A DNA stretch of 64,000 bases, taken from NCBI RefSeq assembly GCF_004360225.1, contig NZ_SNUA01000009.1, forward strand, positions 62,001 to 126,000, written 5' to 3'. The notes under the pieces were generated by a model that was given only the letters and a program-made list of their open reading frames with translations, was not told where the DNA came from and did not search any database. Source of the stretch: Alcanivorax sp. 24 (GTDB lineage: Bacteria > Pseudomonadota > Gammaproteobacteria > Pseudomonadales > Alcanivoracaceae). The stretch's first letter is position 1. Every line of letters starts with the position of its first letter. A program made the translations under genes and the position numbers. Shown here piece after piece: positions 20,000-29,537 of this stretch.

Positions 20000-20827
20000 T
20001 CATGGGCCGGCGTTGACCAAGGCGTCCGGCGCGCCGACCCGGCTCTGCAGCAGGATTGCCAGTTTGCGTGACCCGACCAGGATGTCCTTGGGGGTCAGAC
20101 CATAGAACTGCCGGATGGAATGGCTGAAGTGGGTGGAATCCGGATAGCCCACGTCCAGGGCGATATCGGTGAGGGTATCGCGGCGATTAACGTGATAGAG
20201 CAGGCTGCGGGCACGTTTCCAGGCGCGGAACTTGCGATAGGTAACCCCCAGATCCTCCTTGAACAGGTGGAGAAAACGGGAAAACGACAGCCCGCTGAGC
20301 AGCGCGGCTTCTTCCGCCGGACAATGACGGGAGGGGTCGTCTCTCAGATAGGCCAACACTCTCGCTACCCGCGGATCCAGCTCACGGCGCGGCAACGTCT
20401 GCCCGAGAAACAGGGGGTCCACCTCCACGCGGGGATCGGTCCCATCTTCCGCCAGGGCCTGGATACGGGCAAAGCCACGTCTGAGCGTCTGCAGCAGCTC
20501 ATCGCGATCACCGCCACCCTCGCTCCGCAGCAGGGGCGGCAGTTTGCCCATGTTCACGGTTTCCGGTTCCACCATCACCGAACCGAGCAGCCGCTCACCG
20601 GTTTCCACCCAATGCGGCTGGTAAGGGGGCACCACCGCCACCGCGGTTTGCCGCCAATTGCGACCATCGAAACTGATGCGGAATGGCTGGTCCGGACCAC
20701 AGTAGACGGTCAGCGAACCAAAGCTGCGCAGACGCGGGCGCCCCAGCAGGCCCAAATAGCAGACCCGCTCAGGCCCAAGCAGCATGACCCGTCCGCGGCG
20801 CCGACGGGAACTTGTCGTTGTTGTCAT
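20000..20827 (-). CDS. AraC-family transcriptional regulator
   Basis: A 275-residue regulator. The C-terminal 100 residues hold the two helix-turn-helix motifs of AraC/XylS proteins: AALLSGLSFSRFLHLFKEDLG and the second with DIALDVGYPDSTHFSHSIRQFYGLTP. The N-terminal 150 residues would bind an effector; the start MMTTTTSSRRRRGR is strongly basic. Start at 20827 is chosen because AGGAGG lies 5 bases upstream; a longer frame to 20977 has no ribosome site. It is cotranscribed with a ligase and divergent from the dehydrogenase operon at 21331, which it probably controls. Confidence 0.85.
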   Translation of the reverse strand: MTTTTSSRRRRGRVMLLGPERVCYLGLLGRPRLRSFGSLTVYCGPDQPFRISFDGRNWRQTAVAVVPPYQPHWVETGERLLGSVMVEPETVNMGKLPPLLRSEGGGDRDELLQTLRRGFARIQALAEDGTDPRVEVDPLFLGQTLPRRELDPRVARVLAYLRDDPSRHCPAEEAALLSGLSFSRFLHLFKEDLGVTYRKFRAWKRARSLLYHVNRRDTLTDIALDVGYPDSTHFSHSIRQFYGLTPKDILVGSRKLAILLQSRVGAPDALVNAGP

Positions 20828-21330
20828 CATTGCCTCCTCCGGTGACAACGTCACCGCAGGGCCCGTATCCACACAGGCCTGCGAGGAATATAAGAAAAAG
20901 GGTCCACCCTTATTCCCACACGACCGATTGGCAAAAAAGATCAAAACCCGTCGGCCAAAAATATAATCCCGAGCCATGAAGGCGTGTTTGAACTTAAACC
21001 AAACAATTGACCCAATGCAACGGTCTCCCGAGCTTCGCTTCGAAAGGTGGCATTACCTCACGATCACACTCGTACACACTGCCCCCACGGGGCTTCCACC
21101 CCCCTTGCCCGGGGGCTCTCCGATACGTTGCAAACCTTCAGCTTAGTCACTGTCGAAACCCTGGACTTGTGCCAACTGGCTAATCCTATTTTTATTTCTC
21201 TTTTTTTGTTTTTCGCTTTTTTCGTGCTTGATTCCCGCCTTTTTTATAGCCATACCATCATGTCGTCCCCCTCCGGGGCAACGTCACATCGGCAGCCGTG
21301 CCGTGAATCCAAACAACAGGAGGTTTTAGA
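20828..21330. other. 503-bp divergent intergenic region
   Basis: This region separates the AraC-type regulator from the plus-strand acyl-CoA operon. It should carry both promoters and the regulator's binding sites. I could not identify a convincing operator pair. It has AT-rich tracts near 20940-21010 and 21180-21250. A good AGGAGG ribosome site at 21319 serves the dehydrogenase gene. No protein-coding gene is supported in it. Confidence 0.5.
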
Positions 21331-22485
21331 ATGCTGTTCACCAACGAGCACCGGGCGCTGTCGGAATCGGTCAAGAAATTTGTCGCCACACAGATCAACC
21401 CCTACGTGGATGAATGGGAAAAGGACGGTATTTTTCCCGCCCATGAGCTGTTCAGAAAAATGGGAGAAAAGGGCTTTCTCGGCATCGCCAAACCGGAGCA
21501 GTTTGGCGGCATGGGCCTGGACTGGAGCTACAACCTGGCCTTCTGCGAAGCCATGGGTGAGGTGAACGGCGGTTCCATTCCAATGGCGGTGGGCGTGCAA
21601 ACCGACATGGCCACCCCCGCTCTGGCCAAACAGGGTTCCGACGCTCTGCGTGAGGAATTTCTCGCGCCGGCCATCGCCGGCGAGTACGTGGCCTGTATCG
21701 GTGTATCCGAACCCGGCGCCGGTTCCGACGTCGCGTCCATCCGCACCCATGCCCGCAAGGATGGCGACGACTACGTCATAAACGGCGGCAAGATGTGGAT
21801 TACCAACGGCACCCAGGCGGACTTTATGTGTCTGCTGGCCAACACCGGCGACGGCCCGGCACACAAAAACAAATCCCTGATCGTTCTGCCACTGAAAAGC
21901 AAAGGCGTCACCATCGCCCGTAAGCTCGACAAACTCGGCATGCGTGCTTCCGACACCGCCGAAATCTGGTTCGAGGATGTGCGTGTGCCGCAACGCCATC
22001 GTATTGGCGAAGAAGGCATGGGCTTCATTTACCAGATGCAGCAGTTCCAGGAAGAGCGACTGTGGGGAGCGGCCTGCAATCTGCGTTACATGGATATCGC
22101 GGTGCAAAACGTCATCGACTATACCCGTGAACGCCAGGCCTTCGGCAAGTCCCTGCTGGACAACCAGGTGGTGCATTTCCGGCTGGCGGAACTGCAGACG
22201 GAAATCGAGGCGTTGCGTTCACTGGTGTATCGCGCGGTGGAAGAAATGATCAACGGCACGGACGTCACCTACCTGGCGTCCATGGCGAAGCTGAAAACCG
22301 GCCGTCTGTGCCGCGAGGTCGCCGACAGCTGTCTTCAATATTACGGCGGCATGGGCTTCATGAACGAGACACCGATTACACGCATGTACCGGGATACCCG
22401 CCTGACCTCCATCGGCGGCGGTGCCGACGAGGTGATGCTCGGCATCATCGCCAAATTCATGGGCACCCTGCCGGGCAAACGCTAA
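21331..22485 (+). CDS. Acyl-CoA dehydrogenase (first of two)
   Basis: This FAD enzyme introduces a 2,3 double bond into an acyl-CoA. The 384-residue product has the family's order: helical N-domain, the FAD/substrate signature ACIGVSEPGAGSDVASIRT near residue 115, KMWITNGTQADF, and the C-terminal YYGGMGFMNETPITRMYRDTR. A catalytic glutamate in the usual short/medium-chain position could not be verified by eye. AGGAGG lies 7 bases before the ATG. It opens the plus-strand operon and by analogy could act as citronellyl-CoA (AtuD) or isovaleryl-CoA dehydrogenase. Confidence 0.9.
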   Translation: MLFTNEHRALSESVKKFVATQINPYVDEWEKDGIFPAHELFRKMGEKGFLGIAKPEQFGGMGLDWSYNLAFCEAMGEVNGGSIPMAVGVQTDMATPALAKQGSDALREEFLAPAIAGEYVACIGVSEPGAGSDVASIRTHARKDGDDYVINGGKMWITNGTQADFMCLLANTGDGPAHKNKSLIVLPLKSKGVTIARKLDKLGMRASDTAEIWFEDVRVPQRHRIGEEGMGFIYQMQQFQEERLWGAACNLRYMDIAVQNVIDYTRERQAFGKSLLDNQVVHFRLAELQTEIEALRSLVYRAVEEMINGTDVTYLASMAKLKTGRLCREVADSCLQYYGGMGFMNETPITRMYRDTRLTSIGGGADEVMLGIIAKFMGTLPGKR

Positions 22486-22539
22486 GGCTCGACAATGGCC
22501 ACCGGGATCACCGGACAGCCAACCGATAAGGAGAATAAG

Positions 22540-23685
22540 ATGAAACGATTGACCACGCTTCTGACCGGCGCCGTGCTGGCCGGCGTCACCGCGCTGCCAA
22601 CAACGGCCCAGGCCGAGTCCCTGCGCTTAGCGGTGGGCTTCCCTTCCGCTTCCGCCAACGTGGATGCCGCCAAGGCCTACGCCAAGGCGGTGGCGGACTA
22701 TTCCGGCGGCGATCTGGAAGTAAAAATCTACGAGCTATCGCTGCTCAACCTGGCCGAGATGAGCGGTGGGCTCAAGCAGGGCATCGCCGACGTAGGCTAC
22801 CTGCTGACCCCCTACTTTCCGGCCGAATACCCCAACATCAACATGGCGGCGGAACTGTCCATGCTGCTGGCGCTGAATGACCCCACCGGAAACGAAGGCC
22901 TGGCCTACGCCGGCGCCATGAGCGAGTACATAATGCTGCACTGCGGCGACTGCGTGGCGGAGTTGAAGCAGCAAAACCAGGTCTTTACCGGTGGCGGCGC
23001 CAGCCCTCAATACGGTCTTCTTTGCACCACGCCAGTCACCACCGTCGCCGATCTTAAAGGCAAGCGTCTGCGCGCCGGGGGCGCACAATGGGCACGTTGG
23101 GCCAAGCATTTCGAGGCCTCTCCCGTGTCCCTGCCCGGTAATGAGATTTTCGAGGCGCTGAATCAGGGCGTGGTGGACTGCACCATTCAATCCGCGGCGG
23201 AACTGAGCGGCCTGGGACTGATGGACGCGGTCAGCGACATCACCATGGCGGTGCCCGGTGGTGTGTTCGGCGGCTCCGGCCCCAGCAACGTCAACCGCGA
23301 CGTCTGGCAAGGCCTCGATGCCGATCAGCGCAAGGCGTTGCTGCATGCCGGCACGGTCATGTCCGCCACCGCCGCCGTGCTCTACCGGGACTATGGTGAG
23401 CGGGATCTGAAAACCGCCATGGAGAAGGGCGCCAGACAGCACGATGCCAGCCCGGAACTGGTCGCCGCCTCCCGCGATTTCATTCGCGAGGATGCCAAGA
23501 ATATCGCTCAGTATTATCAACAAAAACATAACGTCCGTGACACGGCGGACAAGATTGAAGTCATGCGGCCACTGGTGGAGAAATGGCTTAAGCTCACCGC
23601 CGATATCGATAGCGCGGAGGCCCTTGCCGACCTGTACTGGCGGGAGGTGAACTCCAAGGTCGATGTCGACCGTTACGGGCTTTAG
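22540..23685 (+). CDS. TRAP-type transporter substrate-binding protein (DctP family)
   Basis: A periplasmic solute-binding protein of 381 residues with a signal peptide cleaved near AQA|ES (residue 25). The mature protein has the DctP pattern: LAVGFPSAS, GLKQGIADVGYLL, and the conserved VADLKGKRLRAGG followed by NEIFEALNQGVVDCTIQS. TRAP systems import organic acids using sodium or proton gradients. The membrane subunits DctQ and DctM are not in this window, so it is an orphan here. GGAG lies 7 bases before the chosen ATG. It may feed a carboxylic acid to the following ligase and dehydrogenases. Confidence 0.85.
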   Translation: MKRLTTLLTGAVLAGVTALPTTAQAESLRLAVGFPSASANVDAAKAYAKAVADYSGGDLEVKIYELSLLNLAEMSGGLKQGIADVGYLLTPYFPAEYPNINMAAELSMLLALNDPTGNEGLAYAGAMSEYIMLHCGDCVAELKQQNQVFTGGGASPQYGLLCTTPVTTVADLKGKRLRAGGAQWARWAKHFEASPVSLPGNEIFEALNQGVVDCTIQSAAELSGLGLMDAVSDITMAVPGGVFGGSGPSNVNRDVWQGLDADQRKALLHAGTVMSATAAVLYRDYGERDLKTAMEKGARQHDASPELVAASRDFIREDAKNIAQYYQQKHNVRDTADKIEVMRPLVEKWLKLTADIDSAEALADLYWREVNSKVDVDRYGL

Positions 23686-23742
23686 CGGGGAGCCCACTTA
23701 TACGTCATTCGCTGGCAAGTTCGCTTCCATAGTAAGCACTAC

Positions 23743-23775
23743 GAAGCCGCTGTGGGAGCGAGCTTGCTCGCGAAT
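23743..23775 (+). repeat. REP element inside the acyl-CoA operon
   Basis: One REP unit (GAAGCCGCTGTGGGAGCGAG, then CTTGCTCGCGAATC) lies between the TRAP protein gene and the ligase gene. A partial unit (ATTCGCTGGCAAG) lies just before it at 23707. It may lower expression of the downstream half of the operon. Confidence 0.75.
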
Positions 23776-23943
23776 CTTTTCGCTCCATGAGCCCATTCCC
23801 CGCAGTGCGGAAAGCCCCCCCTCAAGGGTCAGCCAGTTAACACAAGACCGGCCCGGCGGCCGTTGCTAGCGTTCCTCTCTACAAAGGCGCCTTCCCGGGC
23901 GCCGTCCCATACCGATAACAACACTCGCTCAGGAGACACCAAG

Positions 23944-25509
23944 GTGACCCAGCCCTCCTCCTTATCAACCCACCAGGATGTGCATTATCTGGGTGGGATT
24001 GGCGACTGGATAACCCATCACGCCACCCAGGATCCGCAGCGCATGGCACTGGTATTCGGTGATCTGCGCCTGACCTATTCAGCGCTGAACCAGCGCATAA
24101 ATCGCCTCGCCAATGCCCTCACCGGTCTCGGCGTCGGCAAGGGCGATCGAGTCGCCTTGCTGATGCTCAACGGCAACCACTTCATCGAGAGTTTTTTTGC
24201 CTGTGCCAAGCTGGGCGCCATCGCTCTCCCCCTGAACTATCGCCTCAGCGCCGAGGAAATCGGTTTCATCCTCGGCGACGCCAGCGCCACCGTGTTGCTC
24301 TATCAGCCGGCCCTGGCGGACCTGTTCCGGCCGATTCGCCGGAACACCGCTCTGCGTCACGCCATAGCCACAGAAGGCGAGGCGGAGCCGGGCGATCACC
24401 GCTATGACACCCTGCTCGAAGCGGCGCCCGCCACCGAACCCGAGGTACCCCTGAGTCAGAATGATCCGTTGATGATGATGTATACCTCCGGCACCACCGG
24501 AAAACCCAAGGGCGCCCTGCTCAGCCACGGCAACCCGACCTGGCTCACCGCCGACATGATCGCCAGCGACGCGGCGATCAGCCGTGACAGCGTGATTCTC
24601 ACCATCGCTCCGCTGTTTCATATCGGCGGGCTTGCCGTACATACCCTGCCGGCTTTCAACATTGGTGCCCAGGTGGTGCTGCACGCCCAGTTCGATCCGC
24701 GACACACTCTGGCCACGGTGCAAGAGGAACACATCACGGAACTGTTTCTGTTGCCCGCCATGTGGCAAGCGCTGAGTCAGTTTCCCCACATTGACGATTA
24801 CGATCTGTCCTCCTTGCGCAGCCTGCTTTCCGGGGGCGCGCCCTGCCCGATACCGGTGATCGAATTCTTTCAGAAGCGCGGTCTGGCGTTCCAGGAAGGG
24901 TTCGGCATGACCGAAACCTGTGCCGGCGCCTGCATCCTTGGCAGCGCCGACGCGGTGCGCAAGAACGGGTCAGTGGGCAAGCCCCTGGTGTACGTGCAGA
25001 TGCGCATCGTCGATGAAAACGACGAGGACGTGGCGACCGGCGAGGTGGGCGAGCTGGTACTGCGTGGCCCGACCATGTTCCTGGGCTATTGGGGACGGCC
25101 GGACGCCACCGAGGAGGCCTGCCGTAACGGCTGGTTCCATTCCGGTGATCTGGCCCGCCGTGACGAGGAAGGCTTCTATTACATCGTCGACCGGAAGAAG
25201 GACATGCTGATTTCCGGCGGCGAGAATGTCTATCCCACCGAAGTGGAACAGGTGCTCTACAAACATCAGCAGGTGTTGGAAGTGGCGGTGATCGGCGTCC
25301 CCGACGACAAATGGGGCGAAGTGCCGATGGCGGTGGTGGTACCCAGGGGCGACCAGACACCGACCCTGGAATCCCTGCGTGAGTTCTGCGACGGCAAACT
25401 GGGCCGCTTCAAGATTCCCAAACACCTGGCTCTGGTGGACGAGCTGCCCCGCAACGCCACTGGAAAAATACTTAAACGCACCCTGCGCGACCGGTTCACC
25501 GGCGCCTGA
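23944..25509 (+). CDS. Acyl-CoA ligase (AMP-forming), third copy
   Basis: A 521-residue ANL-family ligase. Motifs are MMYTSGTTGKPKGALLSHGN near residue 180, EGFGMTETCAGACIL near 320, and the C-terminal DRKKDMLISGGENVYPTE and PRNATGKILKRTLR. The start is a GTG at 23944 because CAGGAGA lies 8 bases before it; a longer frame from 23863 runs through a low-quality leader. It is followed 42 bp later by a second acyl-CoA dehydrogenase. It is distinct from the two minus-strand ligases. The substrate is unknown. Confidence 0.87.
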   Translation: MTQPSSLSTHQDVHYLGGIGDWITHHATQDPQRMALVFGDLRLTYSALNQRINRLANALTGLGVGKGDRVALLMLNGNHFIESFFACAKLGAIALPLNYRLSAEEIGFILGDASATVLLYQPALADLFRPIRRNTALRHAIATEGEAEPGDHRYDTLLEAAPATEPEVPLSQNDPLMMMYTSGTTGKPKGALLSHGNPTWLTADMIASDAAISRDSVILTIAPLFHIGGLAVHTLPAFNIGAQVVLHAQFDPRHTLATVQEEHITELFLLPAMWQALSQFPHIDDYDLSSLRSLLSGGAPCPIPVIEFFQKRGLAFQEGFGMTETCAGACILGSADAVRKNGSVGKPLVYVQMRIVDENDEDVATGEVGELVLRGPTMFLGYWGRPDATEEACRNGWFHSGDLARRDEEGFYYIVDRKKDMLISGGENVYPTEVEQVLYKHQQVLEVAVIGVPDDKWGEVPMAVVVPRGDQTPTLESLREFCDGKLGRFKIPKHLALVDELPRNATGKILKRTLRDRFTGA

Positions 25510-25551
25510 TCCTGGACACCGCCTCGCGCCGTCCCTAGCCTGGAGTAAACG

Positions 25552-26700
25552 ATGAACACAGTCAGCAGTCCGTTCTATACCGAGGAGCACGAAGCCTACC
25601 GCGACACGCTGCGCGCCTTCGTCGGCAAGGAACTGGAACCCCACGCGGCGCAATGGGACGAGGAAGGCACCTTTCCACGCGAGTTGTACCGCAAAGCCGC
25701 CGGGGTCGGACTGTTCGCGGCGGGCTATCCGGAGCAGTACGGCGGTCTGGATCTGGACTTGTTCTACATGCTGATCAACGCGCAGGAACTGGCCCGGGCC
25801 GGCGTCGGCGGCCTGCACGCCAGCCTCATGAGCCACCACATAGGCCTGCCGCCGATCATCCGCGCCGGCCTTCCGGCATTAAAGGACAAATGGGTACCGG
25901 CGGTGATCCGCGGCGACAAGATCAGCGCGCTGGCGATTACCGAACCCGGCGGCGGTTCGGACGTGGCGGCACTGACCACCACCGCTCGCCGCGACGGCGA
26001 TCACTATGTCGTCAACGGCAGCAAGACCTTCATTACCTCGGGGATGCGCGCCGACATTTATACCGTGGCGGTGCGCACTGGCGAACCCGGCCACAAGGGT
26101 ATTTCCCTGCTCGCCATCGAGCGCGACACCCCCGGATTCACACGCACTCAGCTGGAGAAAAAAATGGGCTGGTGGTGTTCCGACACCGCCACTCTGTATT
26201 TCGATAACTGCCGGGTACCGGTGGAAAACCTTCTCGGCGAGGAGAACCAGGGTTCCAAACTGATCATGCGGAATTTCAACAGCGAACGGCTGTTCATGGC
26301 CGCCGCCTGCACCGCCTACGCGAGGGTTTGTCTGGAGGAAATGATTGAGTATGGCCAGCAGAGGAAAACTTTCGGCAAGGCCTTGATGGAACACCAGGTG
26401 ATTCGTCACAAGGTGGCGGACATGGCCATGCGCATCAACGCCACCCAGGCCTATCTGGAACAACTGACCTGGCGGGTGCAGAACGGTCAGAACCCGGTGG
26501 CGGACGTCTGCCTGCTGAAAAATCAGGCCACCCAGACGATGGAACACTGCGCCCGCGAAGCGGTGCAAACCCTCGGCGGCGCCGGTTATCTGCGCGGCTG
26601 CAAATCGGAACGAATCTACCGGGAGGTCCGCGTCAACGCCATCGGCGGCGGCGCCGAGGAAATCATGCGCGACCTCGCGGTAAGGCAAATGGGACTGTAG
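25552..26700 (+). CDS. Acyl-CoA dehydrogenase (second of two)
   Basis: A 382-residue flavoprotein dehydrogenase of the same family as the one at 21331 but clearly divergent from it. It shows ALAITEPGGGSDVAALTTTA near residue 125, KTFITSGMRADIYTVAVRTG, and LGGAGYLRGCKSERIYREVR at the C-terminus. Expected use of FAD and electron-transferring flavoprotein comes from family knowledge. TGGAG lies 9 bases before the ATG. It is 16 bp upstream of the AtuA-family gene, so the pair is tightly linked. Confidence 0.9.
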   Translation: MNTVSSPFYTEEHEAYRDTLRAFVGKELEPHAAQWDEEGTFPRELYRKAAGVGLFAAGYPEQYGGLDLDLFYMLINAQELARAGVGGLHASLMSHHIGLPPIIRAGLPALKDKWVPAVIRGDKISALAITEPGGGSDVAALTTTARRDGDHYVVNGSKTFITSGMRADIYTVAVRTGEPGHKGISLLAIERDTPGFTRTQLEKKMGWWCSDTATLYFDNCRVPVENLLGEENQGSKLIMRNFNSERLFMAAACTAYARVCLEEMIEYGQQRKTFGKALMEHQVIRHKVADMAMRINATQAYLEQLTWRVQNGQNPVADVCLLKNQATQTMEHCAREAVQTLGGAGYLRGCKSERIYREVRVNAIGGGAEEIMRDLAVRQMGL

Positions 26701-26716
26701 TGATGAGCAAAAGACT

Positions 26717-28504
26717 ATGAGCAAAACAATCCGCATCGGCGGCGCTTCCGGCTACTGGGGCGACACCGCCATTGGCCCCATGCAACTGATTCGCCAGGGA
26801 CAAGTGGACTACCTGATCTTCGACTATCTGGCGGAAATCACCATGTCGATCCTGGCCAAGGCCCAGTCCCGCGATCCCGCCCTGGGCTACGCCACCGATT
26901 TCATTGAACGGGTCATGGCGCCTCTGCTGCCGGAGATCCATCGCCAGGGCATCAAGGTCATCGCCAACGCCGGCGGCGTGAACCTGACCGCTTGCCGGCA
27001 GGCTCTGGAGAAGGTGGCCGCCGATGCCGGCCTCACTCTGCGCATCGGCACCGTGGAAGGCGACAACCTGCTCCCTCAGGCCGAGGCGGTGCGTGCCCTG
27101 GGCCCCACCGAACTGGACACCGGCGCTTCCCTGCCCGCCAAGCTGATGAGCATGAACGCTTACCTGGGCGCCTTCCCGGTTGCCGCCGCCCTCGACGCCG
27201 GCGCCGACATCGTGCTCACCGGGCGCTGCGTGGACAGCGCTCTGGCGGTGGGCCCGCTGATCCATGAATTCGGCTGGCAGCCGGACCAGTATGACCGGCT
27301 CGCCGCCGGCGCCCTGGTGGGTCATGTGATCGAGTGCGGCGCCCAGGCCACCGGTGGCAACTACAGTGACTGGCCGGATACCGTGGACAGCTGGGACGAC
27401 ACCGGCTTCCCCATCGCCGAGGTCTCCGCCAACGGGGCTTTCGTGCTGACCAAACCCCGCGACACCGGCGGTGCCGTCACCCCGCTCACCGCCGGCGAGC
27501 AAATGCTCTATGAAATCGGCGACCCCGGCGCCTATATGCTGCCGGACGTGATCGCGGATTTCCGCCAGGTAACCCTGGAACAGGACGGCCCGGACCGGGT
27601 CCGTATCGAAGGCGCCCGGGGGCATGCCCCCACCGACACCTACAAAGTCAGCGCCACCTACGCCGACGGCTTTGGTTGCGTCGGCACCTTCGTGATCGCC
27701 GGACGCGACGCCGCCACCAAGGCCCGCCGCCAAGGAGAGGCGGTGCTGAAGAAAGTCCGGCGCCTGCTGGAACAGTCGAACCTCGGCGACTTCAGTAAAA
27801 CCGCGCTGCAACTGGTTGGCGCGGAAAGCAGCTACGGCGATCATGCCAGCGACAGTGCCCGGCGGGTGCGGGAAGTGGTACTGCGCCTGGGCGTGCACCA
27901 TCCACGCCGGGAAGGGGTGGAGCTGTTCTCCAAGGAATTCGTCGGCGCCGGCCTGTCCATGGCGCCAGGCATCACCGGCTTAAGCCCCGGCCGGCCACGC
28001 CCCACGCCTATCGTGCGGTTGTTCTCGTTTCTGATCGACAAGGAGCGGGTGCCGGTGCGGGTGGCGGTGGACGGAGAACCGGTACCGCTGGCATTGGCGG
28101 CGAAGCGCGGCGGCGGGCGGCCGATGGCCAGCCGGTCCGATCCGGCGCCGGCACTGGAAGATAGCGGGATCAAGGTCCCCCTGTACCGCCTGGCCGTGGC
28201 GCGTAGTGGTGATAAAGGCGACCACGCCAATATCGGCGTCATCGCCCGGCGACCGGAGTATCTGCCGGCATTGCGCGCCGCGCTCACCGAAGAGCGGGTC
28301 GCCGAATGTTTCTCCCATACCGTCAAAGGCAAGGTGGAGCGCTTCGATCTGCCCGGCAGCCACGCCATGAACTTTCTGTTGCGTCACGCGCTGGACGGTG
28401 GCGGCGTCGCCTCCCTGCACCTGGATGCCCAGGCCAAGACCTATGCCCAGGTACTGCTGGATATGGACATCCCGGTGCCCGAAGGGCTGCTGCCCGACAG
28501 CTGA
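26717..28504 (+). CDS. atuA: AtuA-family protein (DUF1446), acyclic terpene utilisation
   Basis: The 595-residue product opens with IRIGGASGYWGDTAIGP and contains VIANAGGVNLTAC near residue 75 and VLTGRCVDSALAVGPLIHEF near 175, all typical of the AtuA (DUF1446) domain. Residues about 480-590 form the AtuA-like C-terminal domain (RLAVARSGDKGDHANIGVIA). AtuA is required for citronellol/geraniol catabolism in Pseudomonas, but its reaction is not established. Full length matches the family. The ribosome site is weak. A five-codon ORF at 26703 overlaps the start and repeats ATGAGCAAAA. It is the last gene of the plus-strand operon. Confidence 0.87.
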   Translation: MSKTIRIGGASGYWGDTAIGPMQLIRQGQVDYLIFDYLAEITMSILAKAQSRDPALGYATDFIERVMAPLLPEIHRQGIKVIANAGGVNLTACRQALEKVAADAGLTLRIGTVEGDNLLPQAEAVRALGPTELDTGASLPAKLMSMNAYLGAFPVAAALDAGADIVLTGRCVDSALAVGPLIHEFGWQPDQYDRLAAGALVGHVIECGAQATGGNYSDWPDTVDSWDDTGFPIAEVSANGAFVLTKPRDTGGAVTPLTAGEQMLYEIGDPGAYMLPDVIADFRQVTLEQDGPDRVRIEGARGHAPTDTYKVSATYADGFGCVGTFVIAGRDAATKARRQGEAVLKKVRRLLEQSNLGDFSKTALQLVGAESSYGDHASDSARRVREVVLRLGVHHPRREGVELFSKEFVGAGLSMAPGITGLSPGRPRPTPIVRLFSFLIDKERVPVRVAVDGEPVPLALAAKRGGGRPMASRSDPAPALEDSGIKVPLYRLAVARSGDKGDHANIGVIARRPEYLPALRAALTEERVAECFSHTVKGKVERFDLPGSHAMNFLLRHALDGGGVASLHLDAQAKTYAQVLLDMDIPVPEGLLPDS

Positions 28505-28522
28505 GAGGCCGTGCCGGCACGC

Positions 28523-28648
28523 CATTCGCCGCCAACGCCGCCTCCCACGGAAAGCGCCACGAAGCCGCTGTGTGAGACGGCCTTGGCAGGGAAAAGGTCC
28601 CGGGATCAAACTTACGCCGGATTTGCTGGCGGGCCAGCTTCCCACAGG
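28523..28648. repeat. Degenerate REP cluster after atuA
   Basis: Three decayed REP-like pieces are visible: GCCTCCCACGG, GAAGCCGCTGTGTGAGACGG and GCTGGCGGGCCAGCTTCCCA. They occupy most of the gap between atuA and the ynfA-like gene. Confidence 0.55.
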
Positions 28649-28677
28649 GAGCCACGACACCGTCGTGGGAAACCGCC

Positions 28678-29001
28678 TCAGGCCGGCCGCGGCCCCAGCA
28701 GAATGATGCCGGCGCCGGCCAGACACACACCGCCACCGATCAGATCCCAGCGATCCGGCGCGCGCTGCTCCACCACCCACAGCCATAGCAACGACGTCAC
28801 GATATAGACACCGCCATAGGCGGCGTAGGCCCGTCCGGCGTAGTCCGCCTCCACCAAACTCAGCAACCAGGCAAACGCGGCCAGACTGAGCATCCCCGGC
28901 ACCAGCCAGAGCACCGAACGGTCCAGCCGCCACCAGGCCCAGAACGAGAAGCAGCCGGCGATCTCCGCCAGGGCCGCCAGCAGATATAGCAGCGGTGTCA
29001 T
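28678..29001 (-). CDS. YnfA/UPF0060 small membrane protein
   Basis: A 107-residue protein with four predicted membrane helices and the family core [14 protein letters not shown] near residue 13 and [20 protein letters not shown] in the middle. YnfA proteins resemble small multidrug-resistance transporters; their physiological substrate is not settled. The ATG at 29001 overlaps the stop of the upstream gene (ATGA), so the two are translationally coupled. Confidence 0.88.
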   Translation of the reverse strand: MTPLLYLLAALAEIAGCFSFWAWWRLDRSVLWLVPGMLSLAAFAWLLSLVEADYAGRAYAAYGGVYIVTSLLWLWVVEQRAPDRWDLIGGGVCLAGAGIILLGPRPA

Positions 29002-29468
29002 TGCGACTCCTCAACCGCCTCGCACAACGCTTCCAGAGTCGCCTGCAGCCCCTGGCAAACACCGGCTTCCGGCGCCACCATCAGCAGCCAGGACAACATC
29101 GATACCGGCTGGTCCGTCGGCGGCGCCCCCTGGGTCAGATCCGCCAACTGGTTCAATAGCAGACGCTCCGCCTCCAGTTCCGCTTCCTGGATCTGCCGTT
29201 TCAGTTCCCGCGCCCAACTCTCGGCGGCGGCCCGGCGCCGTACCTCCCGCAGCGGCCGCAGATAATCCTTCTCCATGGTCTCCGCCCGCGCCAGCAAGCG
29301 CCGGCCCAGAGCCGCGTCCGCCGGGCTGGGGCGGCGGCTCAGCCACAGTGCCGCCAGCACCGCCGCCACCGGTACCTGATACTCATCCTGCAGGCGCAGG
29401 CACTGGCGTTCCACATCCGCTCGTCGCCACAAACGCAGCGCGAAAGTCCAAAGCGTGTCTTCGCTCAT
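28998..29468 (-). CDS. TIGR02444-family conserved protein
   Basis: A 156-residue, mostly helical cytoplasmic protein. The opening ([20 protein letters not shown]) and a central charged coiled-coil-like segment ([18 protein letters not shown]) match a conserved uncharacterised family found in Pseudomonas and relatives, which I recall as TIGR02444. No enzyme motif is visible. Start at 29468 follows AAGGA; the longer frame to 29525 has no ribosome site. It is divergent from the ABC-F gene, with a MITE-like element in the shared promoter region. Confidence 0.72.
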   Translation of the reverse strand: MSEDTLWTFALRLWRRADVERQCLRLQDEYQVPVAAVLAALWLSRRPSPADAALGRRLLARAETMEKDYLRPLREVRRRAAAESWARELKRQIQEAELEAERLLLNQLADLTQGAPPTDQPVSMLSWLLMVAPEAGVCQGLQATLEALCEAVEESQ

Positions 29469-29537
29469 CGGCAGTCCTTCAGTTGCGCGCGGCCATACCC
29501 TACACTGCGCCGGTTTCCACCCCATTATCGTTGAGTC

